DNA of 64,000 nt from an uncultured Kordia sp. (GCF_947489565.1 NZ_CANLEA010000006.1:124001-188000); one strand, 5' to 3'; shown: positions 9,064 through 17,587, counted from the stretch's first letter. The notes: generated from the letters alone by a model not told the origin. Translations and numbers: made by a program.

Positions 9064-10731
9064 ATGAAAAAAAGCATACTTATATTAATCTGCCTTCTGG
9101 TTGGTATTCAACAACAAGTTTTAGCGCAATCATGTGGTAGTAGCAATTCAACGATATACCTATCTACACAACAAAATGTTGATGATTTTGTAGCCACCTA
9201 CGCAGGTACTTGTACTTCCGTAAATAACCTAAAAATCGGAAGTTTTCTGGATCCTAATGGTGTTACAGATATCTCAGGACTTTCTTTCTTAACAGAAATA
9301 ACAGGATTTTTGCAAATAGAAATACAACAAAGTCTTCCATCGTTAGCTGGATTAGAAAATATTCAAAGTATAGAAGGTGAAATTCGAATTGTAAATTGTG
9401 ATCTTCTTACAACAATTTCATTACCAAGCTTAACAGGTGTTGTATCTTCGATTAAAATTAATAATAATGATAATTTGCAATCAATTATTTTGGGAGATGG
9501 AACCACAAATATTATAACACGAATTGGTCCTAGTATAAAAAATAATGCACAGTTATCTAATTTAGATTTCACATTGTCTTACACGCCTACTGCGATAGGA
9601 GCAATAGAAATCTTTAATAATGATAGTCTCACTTCTATAGGATTCTTAGGGAATATATCTAATTTTAACAATCCTATCTATATTGAAGGAAATGCATCGT
9701 TGACGAGTTTAGGTTTGCTGACAGGATCAACAATACATCGTGTAAGTCTTATCAACAATCCAATACAAAACCTAGATGGTTTAGAGAACGTAACGATTAT
9801 AGGATATTTAGAAATCAGACAAAGCGACTTGATAAATGTACAAGGACTTCAAAATGTACAGCAAATCACTTCGGTCATTATTGAAGATTCTGATCTTATA
9901 AGTTTAGATGGATTAGAAAACCTAACAAACATCGGATACATGGAGATTAGAAATAGTAGCCTAACAAACCTTCTAGGACTTCAAAATGTAACAGAAATCA
10001 ATACGCTTATCATTGAAGATTCGAATTTGACTAATTTAGAGGGTTTAAGTAATATTCAAGATGTCACAGATAAACTAGAATTCTCTTCTAATACATTGCT
10101 AACAACTATTTCAGGATTAAATGTAAGCCGTTTTAATTATGGTTTGGAGTTAAGGAATAATCCAGGACTAACAGACATTTTACCTTTAAGAGACATGAGT
10201 TTTGTGGGTTTGAATTTAGTGATTGAAAATAATCCTCAACTAGAAGAATGTTGTGTGTTAGAAATCCTTTTAAACAGAAATGTTTCGCCATCAGAAATTA
10301 TACTCAATAACAATGGAGCTACGTGTTCAGATATAACAATAGCAACGACAAATTGTACTAGTGATGGACTTTCCACTGCTATAGATAATTGTGATGATAT
10401 TCTAAACCCAGATCAATTGGATGATGATAATGATGGTGTAGGAAATCCGTGTGACAATTGCCGTTATGTGGCCAACAATGATCAAATAGATGCAAATAAT
10501 GATGGTATTGGAGATGCATGTCAAACACAAGCTGGAGCAAATACAGGTTTTGTAGGAATCAGTACTACGAATCCAACGTCGAAACTCCAAGTAGAAGATG
10601 GCGATGTATATATAAGTAATATCTACCGCGGAATCATTCTAAAATCAGTTGATGGCAAATGTTTCCGATACAAACCCAATGCAAATGGTTCTTTAATTGG
10701 AATACAAATCACATGCCCAGAAGAAAATTAA
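9064..10731 (+). CDS. Secreted LRR / thrombospondin type 3 repeat protein, copy 3
   Basis: The third tandem paralogue has 555 residues. Its signal peptide ends near QVLAQS. It has the longest run of leucine-rich units of the three, with repeated LEIRQSDLINVQGLQNV and VIIEDSDLISLDGLENL strands, which indicates expansion by unit duplication. The thrombospondin type 3 region is DDDNDGVGNPCDNC followed by a second acidic repeat. The C-terminal module ends in CPEEN rather than CPQ. It follows copy 2 by 27 bases on the same strand and closes the operon before the terminator at 10739-10778. The likely role is a surface or secreted binding protein; the specificity cannot be read from sequence. Confidence 0.8.
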   Translation: MKKSILILICLLVGIQQQVLAQSCGSSNSTIYLSTQQNVDDFVATYAGTCTSVNNLKIGSFLDPNGVTDISGLSFLTEITGFLQIEIQQSLPSLAGLENIQSIEGEIRIVNCDLLTTISLPSLTGVVSSIKINNNDNLQSIILGDGTTNIITRIGPSIKNNAQLSNLDFTLSYTPTAIGAIEIFNNDSLTSIGFLGNISNFNNPIYIEGNASLTSLGLLTGSTIHRVSLINNPIQNLDGLENVTIIGYLEIRQSDLINVQGLQNVQQITSVIIEDSDLISLDGLENLTNIGYMEIRNSSLTNLLGLQNVTEINTLIIEDSNLTNLEGLSNIQDVTDKLEFSSNTLLTTISGLNVSRFNYGLELRNNPGLTDILPLRDMSFVGLNLVIENNPQLEECCVLEILLNRNVSPSEIILNNNGATCSDITIATTNCTSDGLSTAIDNCDDILNPDQLDDDNDGVGNPCDNCRYVANNDQIDANNDGIGDACQTQAGANTGFVGISTTNPTSKLQVEDGDVYISNIYRGIILKSVDGKCFRYKPNANGSLIGIQITCPEEN

Positions 10732-10738
10732 ACATAAA

Positions 10739-10778
10739 AAAAGAAGCTGTCTAAAATATTTTTCAGACAACTTCTTTT
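10739..10778. terminator. Bidirectional terminator between LRR operon and rpe
   Basis: The stem AAAAGAAG-c-TGTCT (10739-10752) pairs with AGACA-a-CTTCTTTT (10765-10778), with one mismatch, a 12-base loop and A/T runs on both sides. It sits between convergent genes and can serve both. Confidence 0.8.
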
Positions 10779-10802
10779 ATAAAATCTTAGAGGTCTATTT
10801 TT

Positions 10803-11462
10803 TTAAGAAACTAGCTGCTTCAAATTCTGAATCGTCTCTGTTGGATTCTCAGATTTAAAAACAAAACTTCCAGCAACCAATACGTCTGCACCAGCATCAA
10901 CCAATGCTTTTGCATTTTTATCATTTACGCCGCCATCAATTTCAATTTCGGTTGCAGCTCCTTTTTCAGTAATCAAGGCTTTTAGTTTTTTAACTTTATC
11001 ATACGTATTCTCAATAAACGATTGTCCTCCAAAACCAGGATTCACACTCATAATACATACCAAGTCAATATCTTGAATAACGTCTTCTAAGAGACTAATA
11101 TTTGTATGAGGATTCAATGCTACACCAGCTTTCATTCCGGCAGCTTTAATCGCCTGTAGCGTTCTGTGCAAGTGTGTGCAAGCTTCGTAATGTACAGTTA
11201 AAACATCTGCGCCTAAATCGGCAAAAGTTTGAATATAACGATCAGGATCAACGATCATTAAATGCACATCAATAGTTTTGGTAGCATGTTTATTAATTGC
11301 TTTTAAAACGGGCATTCCAAAGGAAATGTTCGGCACAAAAACGCCGTCCATAATATCAATATGAAACCAATCGGCTTCACTATTGTTTACCATTTCAATA
11401 TCGCGTTGTAAGTTGGCAAAATCTGCAGCCAAGATCGATGGCGCAATTCGTTTTGTAGACAT
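10803..11462 (-). CDS. rpe: Ribulose-phosphate 3-epimerase
   Basis: A 219-residue TIM-barrel enzyme that interconverts D-ribulose 5-phosphate and D-xylulose 5-phosphate in the pentose phosphate pathway. Diagnostic segments are APSILAADFANL at the N-terminus, the metal-binding HIDIMDGVFVPNISFG, VHLMIVDPDRYI, MSVNPGFGGQSF and the phosphate-binding EIDGGV...GADVLVAGS near the end. The frame extends upstream to 11537. The extra 25 residues are unrelated to the family and run through the rpoD terminator hairpin, so the ATG at 11462 (MSTKRIAPS) is the start. A TACTTTTG -7 box lies 31 bases upstream. Confidence 0.96.
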   Translation of the reverse strand: MSTKRIAPSILAADFANLQRDIEMVNNSEADWFHIDIMDGVFVPNISFGMPVLKAINKHATKTIDVHLMIVDPDRYIQTFADLGADVLTVHYEACTHLHRTLQAIKAAGMKAGVALNPHTNISLLEDVIQDIDLVCIMSVNPGFGGQSFIENTYDKVKKLKALITEKGAATEIEIDGGVNDKNAKALVDAGADVLVAGSFVFKSENPTETIQNLKQLVS

Positions 11463-11492
11463 AATTTGTAGTGTGTGTTGTTTGTTTGCCGA

Positions 11493-11500
11493 CAAAAGTA
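11493..11500 (-). promoter_or_regulatory. rpe promoter, -7 box TACTTTTG
   Basis: A perfect match to the Bacteroidota TAnnTTTG box on the minus strand, 31 bases before the rpe ATG. A TTG lies 20 bases upstream, inside the rpoD terminator hairpin. Confidence 0.65.
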
Positions 11501-11511
11501 CTATAAAATAA

Positions 11512-11534
11512 ACGCTCTCGCAATGCGAGAGCGT
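11512..11534 (-). terminator. rpoD terminator
   Basis: A perfect 10-bp GC-rich stem (ACGCTCTCGC / GCGAGAGCGT) has a 3-base loop. On the minus strand it is followed by TTATTTTATAG. It lies downstream of rpoD and immediately before the rpe promoter. Confidence 0.8.
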
Positions 11535-11600
11535 CATTCATCAATCAAAAAACGAACAGTTATGTTATAAAAACTAAACTGCTGTGCGGTTTATAGGAGA

Positions 11601-12464
11601 TTATCCTAAATATGTTTTTAATATTTTACTTCGTGATGTGTGCTTTAAACGACGAATCGCTTTTTCTTTAATTTGACGTACACGTTCACGAGTTAAGTCG
11701 AAAGTTTCTCCAATTTCTTCCAAAGTCATTGGATGTTGATTTCCTAATCCGAAATATAAACGGATTACATCTGCTTCTCTCGGCGTCAATGTCTCTAATG
11801 CACGCTCAATCTCTGTCTTTAAAGATTCATGTAATAATTCTTTATCAGGATTTGGCGATTCACCAGAATTCAATACGTCATACAAGTTCGAATCTTCTCC
11901 TTCAACCAATGGCGCATCCATTGATACGTGGCGTCCAGAATTTTTCATCGACTCTTTTACATCATTCACAGTCATGTCTAATTCCTTTGCAATTTCTTCT
12001 GCAGAAGGGATACGTTCATGACTTTGCTCAAGATACGCAAAAGTTTTATTAATTTTATTAATAGAACCAATTTTGTTCAAAGGCAAGCGTACAATACGCG
12101 ATTGTTCCGCTAATGCTTGCAAGATAGATTGTCTAATCCACCATACAGCATATGAAATAAATTTAAAACCACGCGTTTCATCAAAACGTTGTGCGGCTTT
12201 AATTAGACCCAAATTTCCTTCATTGATCAAATCAGGAAGTGTTAATCCTTGATTTTGATACTGCTTTGCAACCGATACTACGAAACGAAGGTTAGCTTTT
12301 GTTAATTTTTCTAGAGCAATTTGATCTCCAGCCTTGATTCTTTGAGCTAATTCTACTTCCTCGTCTGCTGTAATAAGGTCAACTTTACCGATTTCTTGAA
12401 GATATTTGTCTAAGGATGCAGTTTCCCTGTTGGTAACCTGCTTGGTAATTTTAAGTTGTCTCAT
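11601..12464 (-). CDS. rpoD: Primary RNA polymerase sigma factor (RpoD/SigA type)
   Basis: This 287-residue protein is the short housekeeping sigma factor typical of Bacteroidota, lacking the long acidic region 1.1 insertion of E. coli RpoD. Region 1.2 begins at about residue 14 ([14 protein letters not shown]). Region 2 contains [18 protein letters not shown] and the -10 recognition helix [13 protein letters not shown]. Region 3 spans roughly 130-200. Region 4 ends with [29 protein letters not shown], the -35/-33 recognition helix. This class reads the TTTG / TAnnTTTG promoters seen elsewhere in the window. It is monocistronic, with a strong hairpin terminator at 11512-11534. Confidence 0.97.
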   Translation of the reverse strand: MRQLKITKQVTNRETASLDKYLQEIGKVDLITADEEVELAQRIKAGDQIALEKLTKANLRFVVSVAKQYQNQGLTLPDLINEGNLGLIKAAQRFDETRGFKFISYAVWWIRQSILQALAEQSRIVRLPLNKIGSINKINKTFAYLEQSHERIPSAEEIAKELDMTVNDVKESMKNSGRHVSMDAPLVEGEDSNLYDVLNSGESPNPDKELLHESLKTEIERALETLTPREADVIRLYFGLGNQHPMTLEEIGETFDLTRERVRQIKEKAIRRLKHTSRSKILKTYLG

Positions 12465-12599
12465 GTAATCTACTTGGGATTTTATTCTTTGTGCATACGC
12501 TACTAGTTATACGTACGAATGTGTGCAAATGTTACAAAAAGGTAAAAAATATTTTAAATAAAGTTTTCTTAAAAATGTAACTTTTTAATAATTAGCAAA

Positions 12600-13361
12600 T
12601 TACACGCCTCTTTTGTCGCCATAAATATGTACGTGCAATCGGTCAGTATAGTGAAATTGATATTTTTTGCAGACTTCAATCAACCATTGTTGCTTCTTTT
12701 TTAAGGCTTCTGGCTTGGTTCCTTCGGGCATTAAGTACACTTTTTCGTTGGGAATTTTATACTTCTGGCAGATGTCTAACACTTCCGTGAGATCGTTCTC
12801 AGCCGAAATTACAAACTTAAAAACAGCCTTTTTGTTCGTAGAAAAGTATTCGTATGCTTCTGACTTTTCGCGCAATTTCTTCGGATTGTTTGAGTTGGCC
12901 AATTTCGGCGATACATTATATTGATCAATCAAAGTTTCAAAAGTAGCATCTGGTAAAAGTGTTCCGTTGGTTTCAATCTCAAAAAAATAATCATCCGCTT
13001 TTGTATTGAAAAATTCGATTAAAGCAGAAAGCTCTTGCAGTTGCATCATCGGTTCTCCACCAGTTAATACAATATTCTTGCAACCTGTTTTTGCGACTTC
13101 TTCATAGATTTCTTCCAGCGTAAGCGAAATAATCATTTCCTCCATTTTATACTTTGTATACGTTGGATCTTCGTCTTTTACATGCGAAAAACGCGTTTTC
13201 TCCCAATTCCACGTATAATCAGTATCGCACCAAATACAATGCAAATTGCAAAGCGATGTTCGAATAAACACGCTTGGTTGTCCCATATTTTTTCCTTCTC
13301 CTTGGATAGAGTGGAAAATTTCAGGTTTCCCGTCCAGATTTGCAATTTTCAATTTGGTCAT
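12600..13361 (-). CDS. queE: 7-carboxy-7-deazaguanine synthase (radical SAM)
   Basis: A 253-residue radical SAM enzyme that contracts 6-carboxytetrahydropterin to 7-carboxy-7-deazaguanine in queuosine (preQ0) biosynthesis. The QueE signature is clear: EIFHSIQGEG near the N-terminus, the [4Fe-4S] cysteines in SLCNLHCIWCDTDYTW (Cys38, Cys42, Cys45, CxxxCxxC spacing), and NIVLTGGEPMMQ for SAM/substrate binding. The frame extends 9 codons upstream, but MTKLKIANLDGKPEIF at 13361 is the natural start. Three TAnnTTTG boxes lie within 60 bases upstream. No other queuosine genes are in the window. Confidence 0.93.
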   Translation of the reverse strand: MTKLKIANLDGKPEIFHSIQGEGKNMGQPSVFIRTSLCNLHCIWCDTDYTWNWEKTRFSHVKDEDPTYTKYKMEEMIISLTLEEIYEEVAKTGCKNIVLTGGEPMMQLQELSALIEFFNTKADDYFFEIETNGTLLPDATFETLIDQYNVSPKLANSNNPKKLREKSEAYEYFSTNKKAVFKFVISAENDLTEVLDICQKYKIPNEKVYLMPEGTKPEALKKKQQWLIEVCKKYQFHYTDRLHVHIYGDKRGV

Positions 13362-13372
13362 ACACAATGCTT

Positions 13373-13421
13373 CAAAAGTAAACCACAAAATTAAAGCATT
13401 CCTTTTTGAGAGACAAAACTA
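13373..13421 (-). promoter_or_regulatory. Cluster of three -7 boxes upstream of queE
   Basis: Minus-strand TAnnTTTG matches occur at 13373-13380 (TACTTTTG), 13386-13393 (TAATTTTG) and 13414-13421 (TAGTTTTG). The outer two are better placed for an mRNA with a leader. Which is used cannot be decided from sequence. Confidence 0.45.
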
Positions 13422-13498
13422 TATGAAACTGAATGAAAATTGAATTGATATTTGTGAAAATCGCAAAAAATAAATTTTTCATTTGTGCTGATCGGGAT

Positions 13499-13526
13499 TT
13501 TGACTGTGATTATTGCAATAGATTTG
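13499..13526 (+). promoter_or_regulatory. Promoter of the HMG-CoA reductase lipid operon
   Basis: A TAGATTTG -7 box (13519-13526) is preceded by TTTG (13499-13502) with a 16-base spacer, somewhat short for the usual spacing. It ends 24 bases before the ATG at 13551. Confidence 0.5.
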
Positions 13527-13550
13527 ATATAGTATTAAAACTTAGAACTT

Positions 13551-15860
13551 ATGGAAATACCGATTATACCAGGAAGAGGACTTGTAACAAGCACTGCGAC
13601 CAACATGCGTTTGGATTTTTTAACGGCAAATGCTATTGAAACGAATGTAATTTCAGAAACTAGATTAGAATACCAAGACATTCGCGGAAATATTGAATCC
13701 TATATAGGAAGTACTGAAATTCCGTTGGGAATTGTTGGTCCGTTATTATTTAATGACAACGGAACACAAGAATTGACCTATTGTACCGCAGGAACTTTAG
13801 AAGGCGCTTTGATTGCAAGTATGAATAGAGGCGCCAAAGTCATTAGCAAAAGCAATGGTTTTTCAGCAGAAGTCAAATGGCAAAAAATGACACGCTCGCC
13901 GATGTTTATTTTTGAGAAAGCGAAAGAAGCAACAATTTTTAAACACTACATAAAAGATACATTTAGCAATATCAAAGCAGCAGCAGAAGCGCATTCCAAT
14001 CATGGAAAATTAATTGAAATCGATTGTATTCAAGATGCTACAGTTGTACATGCAAAGTTTAGCTATGAAACCGGCGATGCTTCTGGGCAAAATATGACAA
14101 CAACCTGTACGTGGCACGCCATGCTGTATTTGGTAGAAGCGTTTACAAAAGCAACGGGAATTGTGCCTGTTGATTTTGTGATTGAAGGAAATGGTGCATG
14201 CGATAAAAAAGTATCACAATATAATATAGATTCGGGAAGAGGAATTCATGTTGTTGCCGAATGTACAATTCCAGAAGAAATCATTACAAAAGTATTGCGA
14301 ACTACTTCTGAGAAGTTGATGCGTTGCTTTCATCCGTCTAAAAAATTAGCAGCAAAAGACGGAATGGTAGGTTATAATATTAATGTAGCCAATGCCATTG
14401 CGGCCATTTTTGTGGCAACGGGACAAGATTTGGCTTCCATTCACGAATCGAGTGTTGGCATTTTGCATTTGGCACAAAAAAATGGCGGATTGTATATGCA
14501 GTTAACCTTGCCAAATTTGGTCATTGGTAGTATTGGTGGCGGAACTTCTTTGCCAAGACAAGCACAAGCTTTGGAAATTATGGATTGCTATGGAAGCGGA
14601 AAAGTGAATCGATTTGCAAAGCTCATTGCAGGTTTTGCGTTAGGATTGGAAATTTCAACATATTCGGCAATTGTTAGTGGTGAATTCGCGAAAGCACATG
14701 AAAAACTAGGCAGAAACAAACCTGTACAATGGTTGTTGCCTTCGGAAGTGACTTCGAATTTTGTACAATCGAGTTTGAATGGTTTTTTTGAAGACAAGCA
14801 AATTCAGAACATACAACCGAAATCGCACGATGTATTGGAGAATGGAATTCTGACCAACATCGCATCAAAGGTTAATAAAAAAATCATTGGTTTTTTGCCG
14901 TTTCAAATTGATTATACACAACAAAACGGAAAAGCACAGACCAAAGATGTGCTGATAAAATCAAAACCGCTAGACGATGAGGTAATTAAAGGTTTGCATA
15001 CCATTGCGGCTTCTATTAATCCTGAGTTGTCGGATGTGTTGAAGAAATCAAAAAGGCATTTAGAATATCACAATTGTCATTTAAAAGAAATCGAAGTGTA
15101 TTCGTATTTACATAAAAACGGATTTGAAAATATGCCAAAATATTTTGGAAAACATGTCAATCCGAAACGTGAGATTTTCATGCTGATTCAAGAGTTTTTA
15201 CCTGTTGAGGAGATGAAAATTATGAATTCAGAGAATCATCCTGAATGTTGGAAACCTGGCGATATTATTTCGGTACTGAAAACAATTACGAAGTTTCATC
15301 AGTATACCAACGTGACTGATTTTTCACATGTGCCAGAATTTAAACCTTGGAATGCTGCGGCATTGTACAAAAAAATGATGCAGATTTTAATTGCGGAATG
15401 TGCTACAGAAAAAGATCAATTCACATTGCAAAAATTATTGAATGAGATTGATGATTTGCAATATCAAGCAAGTAAAATTTCGATAGAAAAAACCATCATT
15501 CATAATGATTTCAATCCAAGAAATATTGCCATACGAAAAGATGATGTTCCTGTTATTTACGATTGGGAATTGGCAGTAATCGATTTTCCTCAAAGAGATA
15601 TTGTAGAGTTTTTAAGTTTTACACTATTGCCAAATTTCAAAAAAGACGAACTCTACTTTTATCTAAAAACACAGTATCAAATGTACGATGGTGTGGGTTG
15701 GAATGAATGGTTAAAAGCATGCAGATATTCCTTAAAAGTATACATTATTACAAGACTTTCTTTTTATGAAGTTTCAGGAATTTTGATTGCGTACGATTTT
15801 TCAAAACGCGTTTTGCAAACAGCATTGCAAATGCTTACTTATTTAGAAGCTGATGCATAG
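13551..15860 (+). CDS. HMG-CoA reductase fused to APH/choline-kinase-like domain
   Basis: This 769-residue two-domain protein has an HMG-CoA reductase at about residues 1-410. The full catalytic set can be placed: Glu84 in TAGTLEGALIAS, Lys219 in CDKKVSQYN, Asp293 in ATGQDLAS and His383 in AKAHEKLGR. The NAD(P)-binding GDASGQNM (175-182) and IGSIGGGTSLPRQ (326-338) segments are also present. These point to an active class I-like reductase making mevalonate. Residues about 430-769 form an aminoglycoside-phosphotransferase/choline-kinase fold: a possible ATP lysine in VLIKSKP (470/472), the catalytic loop HNDFNPRN (His651, Asp653, Asn658) and the metal Asp671 in YDWE. Such a fusion is not a standard HMGR architecture. 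It heads a lipid-type operon, and its stop overlaps the next gene's start by 8 bases. The kinase substrate is unknown. Confidence 0.9.
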   Translation: MEIPIIPGRGLVTSTATNMRLDFLTANAIETNVISETRLEYQDIRGNIESYIGSTEIPLGIVGPLLFNDNGTQELTYCTAGTLEGALIASMNRGAKVISKSNGFSAEVKWQKMTRSPMFIFEKAKEATIFKHYIKDTFSNIKAAAEAHSNHGKLIEIDCIQDATVVHAKFSYETGDASGQNMTTTCTWHAMLYLVEAFTKATGIVPVDFVIEGNGACDKKVSQYNIDSGRGIHVVAECTIPEEIITKVLRTTSEKLMRCFHPSKKLAAKDGMVGYNINVANAIAAIFVATGQDLASIHESSVGILHLAQKNGGLYMQLTLPNLVIGSIGGGTSLPRQAQALEIMDCYGSGKVNRFAKLIAGFALGLEISTYSAIVSGEFAKAHEKLGRNKPVQWLLPSEVTSNFVQSSLNGFFEDKQIQNIQPKSHDVLENGILTNIASKVNKKIIGFLPFQIDYTQQNGKAQTKDVLIKSKPLDDEVIKGLHTIAASINPELSDVLKKSKRHLEYHNCHLKEIEVYSYLHKNGFENMPKYFGKHVNPKREIFMLIQEFLPVEEMKIMNSENHPECWKPGDIISVLKTITKFHQYTNVTDFSHVPEFKPWNAAALYKKMMQILIAECATEKDQFTLQKLLNEIDDLQYQASKISIEKTIIHNDFNPRNIAIRKDDVPVIYDWELAVIDFPQRDIVEFLSFTLLPNFKKDELYFYLKTQYQMYDGVGWNEWLKACRYSLKVYIITRLSFYEVSGILIAYDFSKRVLQTALQMLTYLEADA

Positions 15861-16368
15861 TTTTTTACACCATATATATATTGTGTTGCTGCCGTTAATC
15901 ATTTCGAATGTATTGCATATGTTCGTGATTAAAAAAGATATATTTCCGCAGTTAACGCGTCCAATTTCTCAAAAACTGTTTGGTGAAAACAAAACTTGGA
16001 GAGGTTTTGTCTTTGTTCCTATTGTGAATGCTGTTTTATTATATTGGATAAATTTCACTTTTGATCTTCAACTGCCGCAAGCTTTCTATATAGGATTCTT
16101 GCTTGGCTTTACGTATATGTTGTTTGAGTTGCCAAATTCATGGATGAAACGAAGACTCGGAATTCAGGCTGGACAACAAGCAACTTCTCATCAACTACTA
16201 TTTGCAATGATTGATAAAATGGATTCCGCTTTTGGCGTGACTTTGCTATATTTTGTAATAGGTTTTATCTCGCTTCCGCATGCGTTATTGCTCTTTGTTA
16301 TTTGTAGCGCTACGCATATCATGATCAGTCAACTCTTAGTTCAATTCAACATTAAAAAATCATTTTAA
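15853..16368 (+). CDS. CarS-like CDP-archaeol synthase / CTP:lipid cytidylyltransferase homologue
   Basis: A 171-residue polytopic membrane protein with about five hydrophobic segments. It shows the CarS/DUF46 signatures: KLFGENKTWRGF (residues 41-52), FELPNSWMKRRLGIQAG (91-107) and the acidic MIDKMDSAFG (119-128), where Asp121 and Asp124 would bind metal. Archaeal CarS transfers CMP from CTP to unsaturated archaetidic acid. Bacterial homologues are less well understood and may activate another phosphatidic-acid-like lipid. The start ATG lies within the last codons of the upstream HMGR-kinase gene, which indicates translational coupling. A phosphatidyltransferase follows after 1 base, consistent with its making the CDP-lipid that enzyme uses. 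Confidence 0.8.
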   Translation: MHSFLHHIYIVLLPLIISNVLHMFVIKKDIFPQLTRPISQKLFGENKTWRGFVFVPIVNAVLLYWINFTFDLQLPQAFYIGFLLGFTYMLFELPNSWMKRRLGIQAGQQATSHQLLFAMIDKMDSAFGVTLLYFVIGFISLPHALLLFVICSATHIMISQLLVQFNIKKSF

Positions 16369-16369
16369 C

Positions 16370-16957
16370 ATGCAAAAAGAAAATATATACAACGTTCCTA
16401 ACTTTTTAAGTTTTTACCGATTGCTTACGTTTCCATTAATTTTATGGTTTATCTATACAGGAGAAGAAAGTTTATTTGCTATATTTTTATGTGTGAATTT
16501 AATCACGGACATTCTAGACGGATTGATTGCACGAAGTTTCAATCTGCAAACCAAATTTGGCGCACGATTAGATTCACTCGCCGACAACGGAACATTCATT
16601 GCAGCTTTTATTGGAGTTTTTACATTTAAAATTGATGATTTTGCAAACTCTATTTGGATGCTTTGGTTGTTTATTGGTTTCTATATCTTAGGTTTGATTG
16701 TTTCTTTTATCAAATTCAAACAATATCCAAGTCTACACTTATACACCACAAAAATTGGAGGTTATGTACAAGGAATCTTCATTTTTATACTATTTGCGTG
16801 GAGTTACAACGAATATATGTTCTACATCGCAATGATTATTGGATACATTTCACATATAGAAGAAATCACGATTTTGCTCATTTCAAACGAAATGAAAACG
16901 GACGCCAAAGGTTTGTATTGGATTTTAAAAGAACAGAAAAAGTTAGTTACTCAATAA
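16370..16957 (+). CDS. CDP-alcohol phosphatidyltransferase family protein
   Basis: A 195-residue membrane enzyme with the complete CDP-OH-P family motif D-x2-D-G-x2-A-R-x8-G-x3-D-x3-D at residues 47-72 (Asp47, Asp50, Gly51, Ala54, Arg55, Gly64, Asp68, Asp72). The four aspartates bind the metal ions, and Asp72 is the expected general base. About six TM helices follow the usual pattern. The family moves a phosphatidyl (or archaetidyl) group from a CDP-lipid to an alcohol such as glycerol phosphate, inositol phosphate or serine. The acceptor cannot be read from sequence. It begins 1 base after the CarS-like gene, and the two probably act in sequence. Confidence 0.88.
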   Translation: MQKENIYNVPNFLSFYRLLTFPLILWFIYTGEESLFAIFLCVNLITDILDGLIARSFNLQTKFGARLDSLADNGTFIAAFIGVFTFKIDDFANSIWMLWLFIGFYILGLIVSFIKFKQYPSLHLYTTKIGGYVQGIFIFILFAWSYNEYMFYIAMIIGYISHIEEITILLISNEMKTDAKGLYWILKEQKKLVTQ

Positions 16958-16963
16958 AATAGT

Positions 16964-17043
16964 AATGTCAAATCGAGCGCAGTCGAGATTTCTTAATAAC
17001 GATCGTGGTTCTATAGTTTCTGGACTGTGCTCGAAGTGACACT
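16964..17043. repeat. REP-like imperfect inverted repeat
   Basis: Two arms of about 25 bases (from AATGTCAAATCGAGCGCAG at 16964 and ending CTGTGCTCGAAGTGACACT at 17043) are imperfect reverse complements, separated by about 30 bases. The core TCGAGCGCAGTCGA resembles palindromic intergenic repeats that are common in Flavobacteriaceae. It sits between the phosphatidyltransferase and GtrA-like genes. Confidence 0.6.
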
Positions 17044-17092
17044 GAATTTAAAATTTTTAACAGCAATAGTACATTGTAAACTATTCTTAATT

Positions 17093-17503
17093 ATGACTTT
17101 TAATTTTTACAAACAATCAGAAAATGTACGAATGCTTGTCATAGCAACGATTGGCATGATTTTGAGTTTGCTTACCTATGAAATCATATACTATCTCAAT
17201 CCGTTTTCGCCCAAAGCCACAATTAGTTGGACAATTGCTTTTATTATTGGAACGGCGCGACAACATGCGCTACATAGATACTTTACATTTTTACACAAAG
17301 GTTCTTATTTCAAAAGTTTATACCGAGCGTATATTGTAGATATTGGCGGTTTGGTGTTTACCACAGGACTCAATTGGTTTTTGTCCGAATTTTTACAAGT
17401 TCACCATCGTTTCGTTTGGGCATGTTGTGTAGCGGCTACGGCATTGATTGGTTTGGTGTTTCTTAAAAAATATATATTCAAACCTGTTGCCAATGCAGTG
17501 TAA
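17093..17503 (+). CDS. GtrA-like family membrane protein
   Basis: This 136-residue protein starts at the ATG at 17093 (MTFNFYKQSENVRM); the frame is open from 17027, but the upstream part overlaps a repeat. It has four TM segments and a GtrA-family feature, the aromatic/basic loop ARQHALHRYFTFLHKG after the second helix. GtrA proteins are associated with moving polyprenyl-phosphate-linked sugars across the membrane. The gene lies 136 bases after the CDP-alcohol transferase on the same strand and may share its transcript, although the inverted repeat between them could attenuate it. A transport role for a lipid made by the upstream enzymes is inference. Confidence 0.7.
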   Translation: MTFNFYKQSENVRMLVIATIGMILSLLTYEIIYYLNPFSPKATISWTIAFIIGTARQHALHRYFTFLHKGSYFKSLYRAYIVDIGGLVFTTGLNWFLSEFLQVHHRFVWACCVAATALIGLVFLKKYIFKPVANAV

Positions 17504-17587
17504 ATTACTCTAACTATTCTTATAAACACATAGCTGATTTCCATTAAAATGGGCAACTTTCTAGAGTTGTGAAAATTTAGTTCAAAA

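Noticed and set aside
16444-16962. Open frames in another phase within the CDP-alcohol transferase gene
   Set aside because: They are shadows of a gene whose own frame carries the complete catalytic motif.
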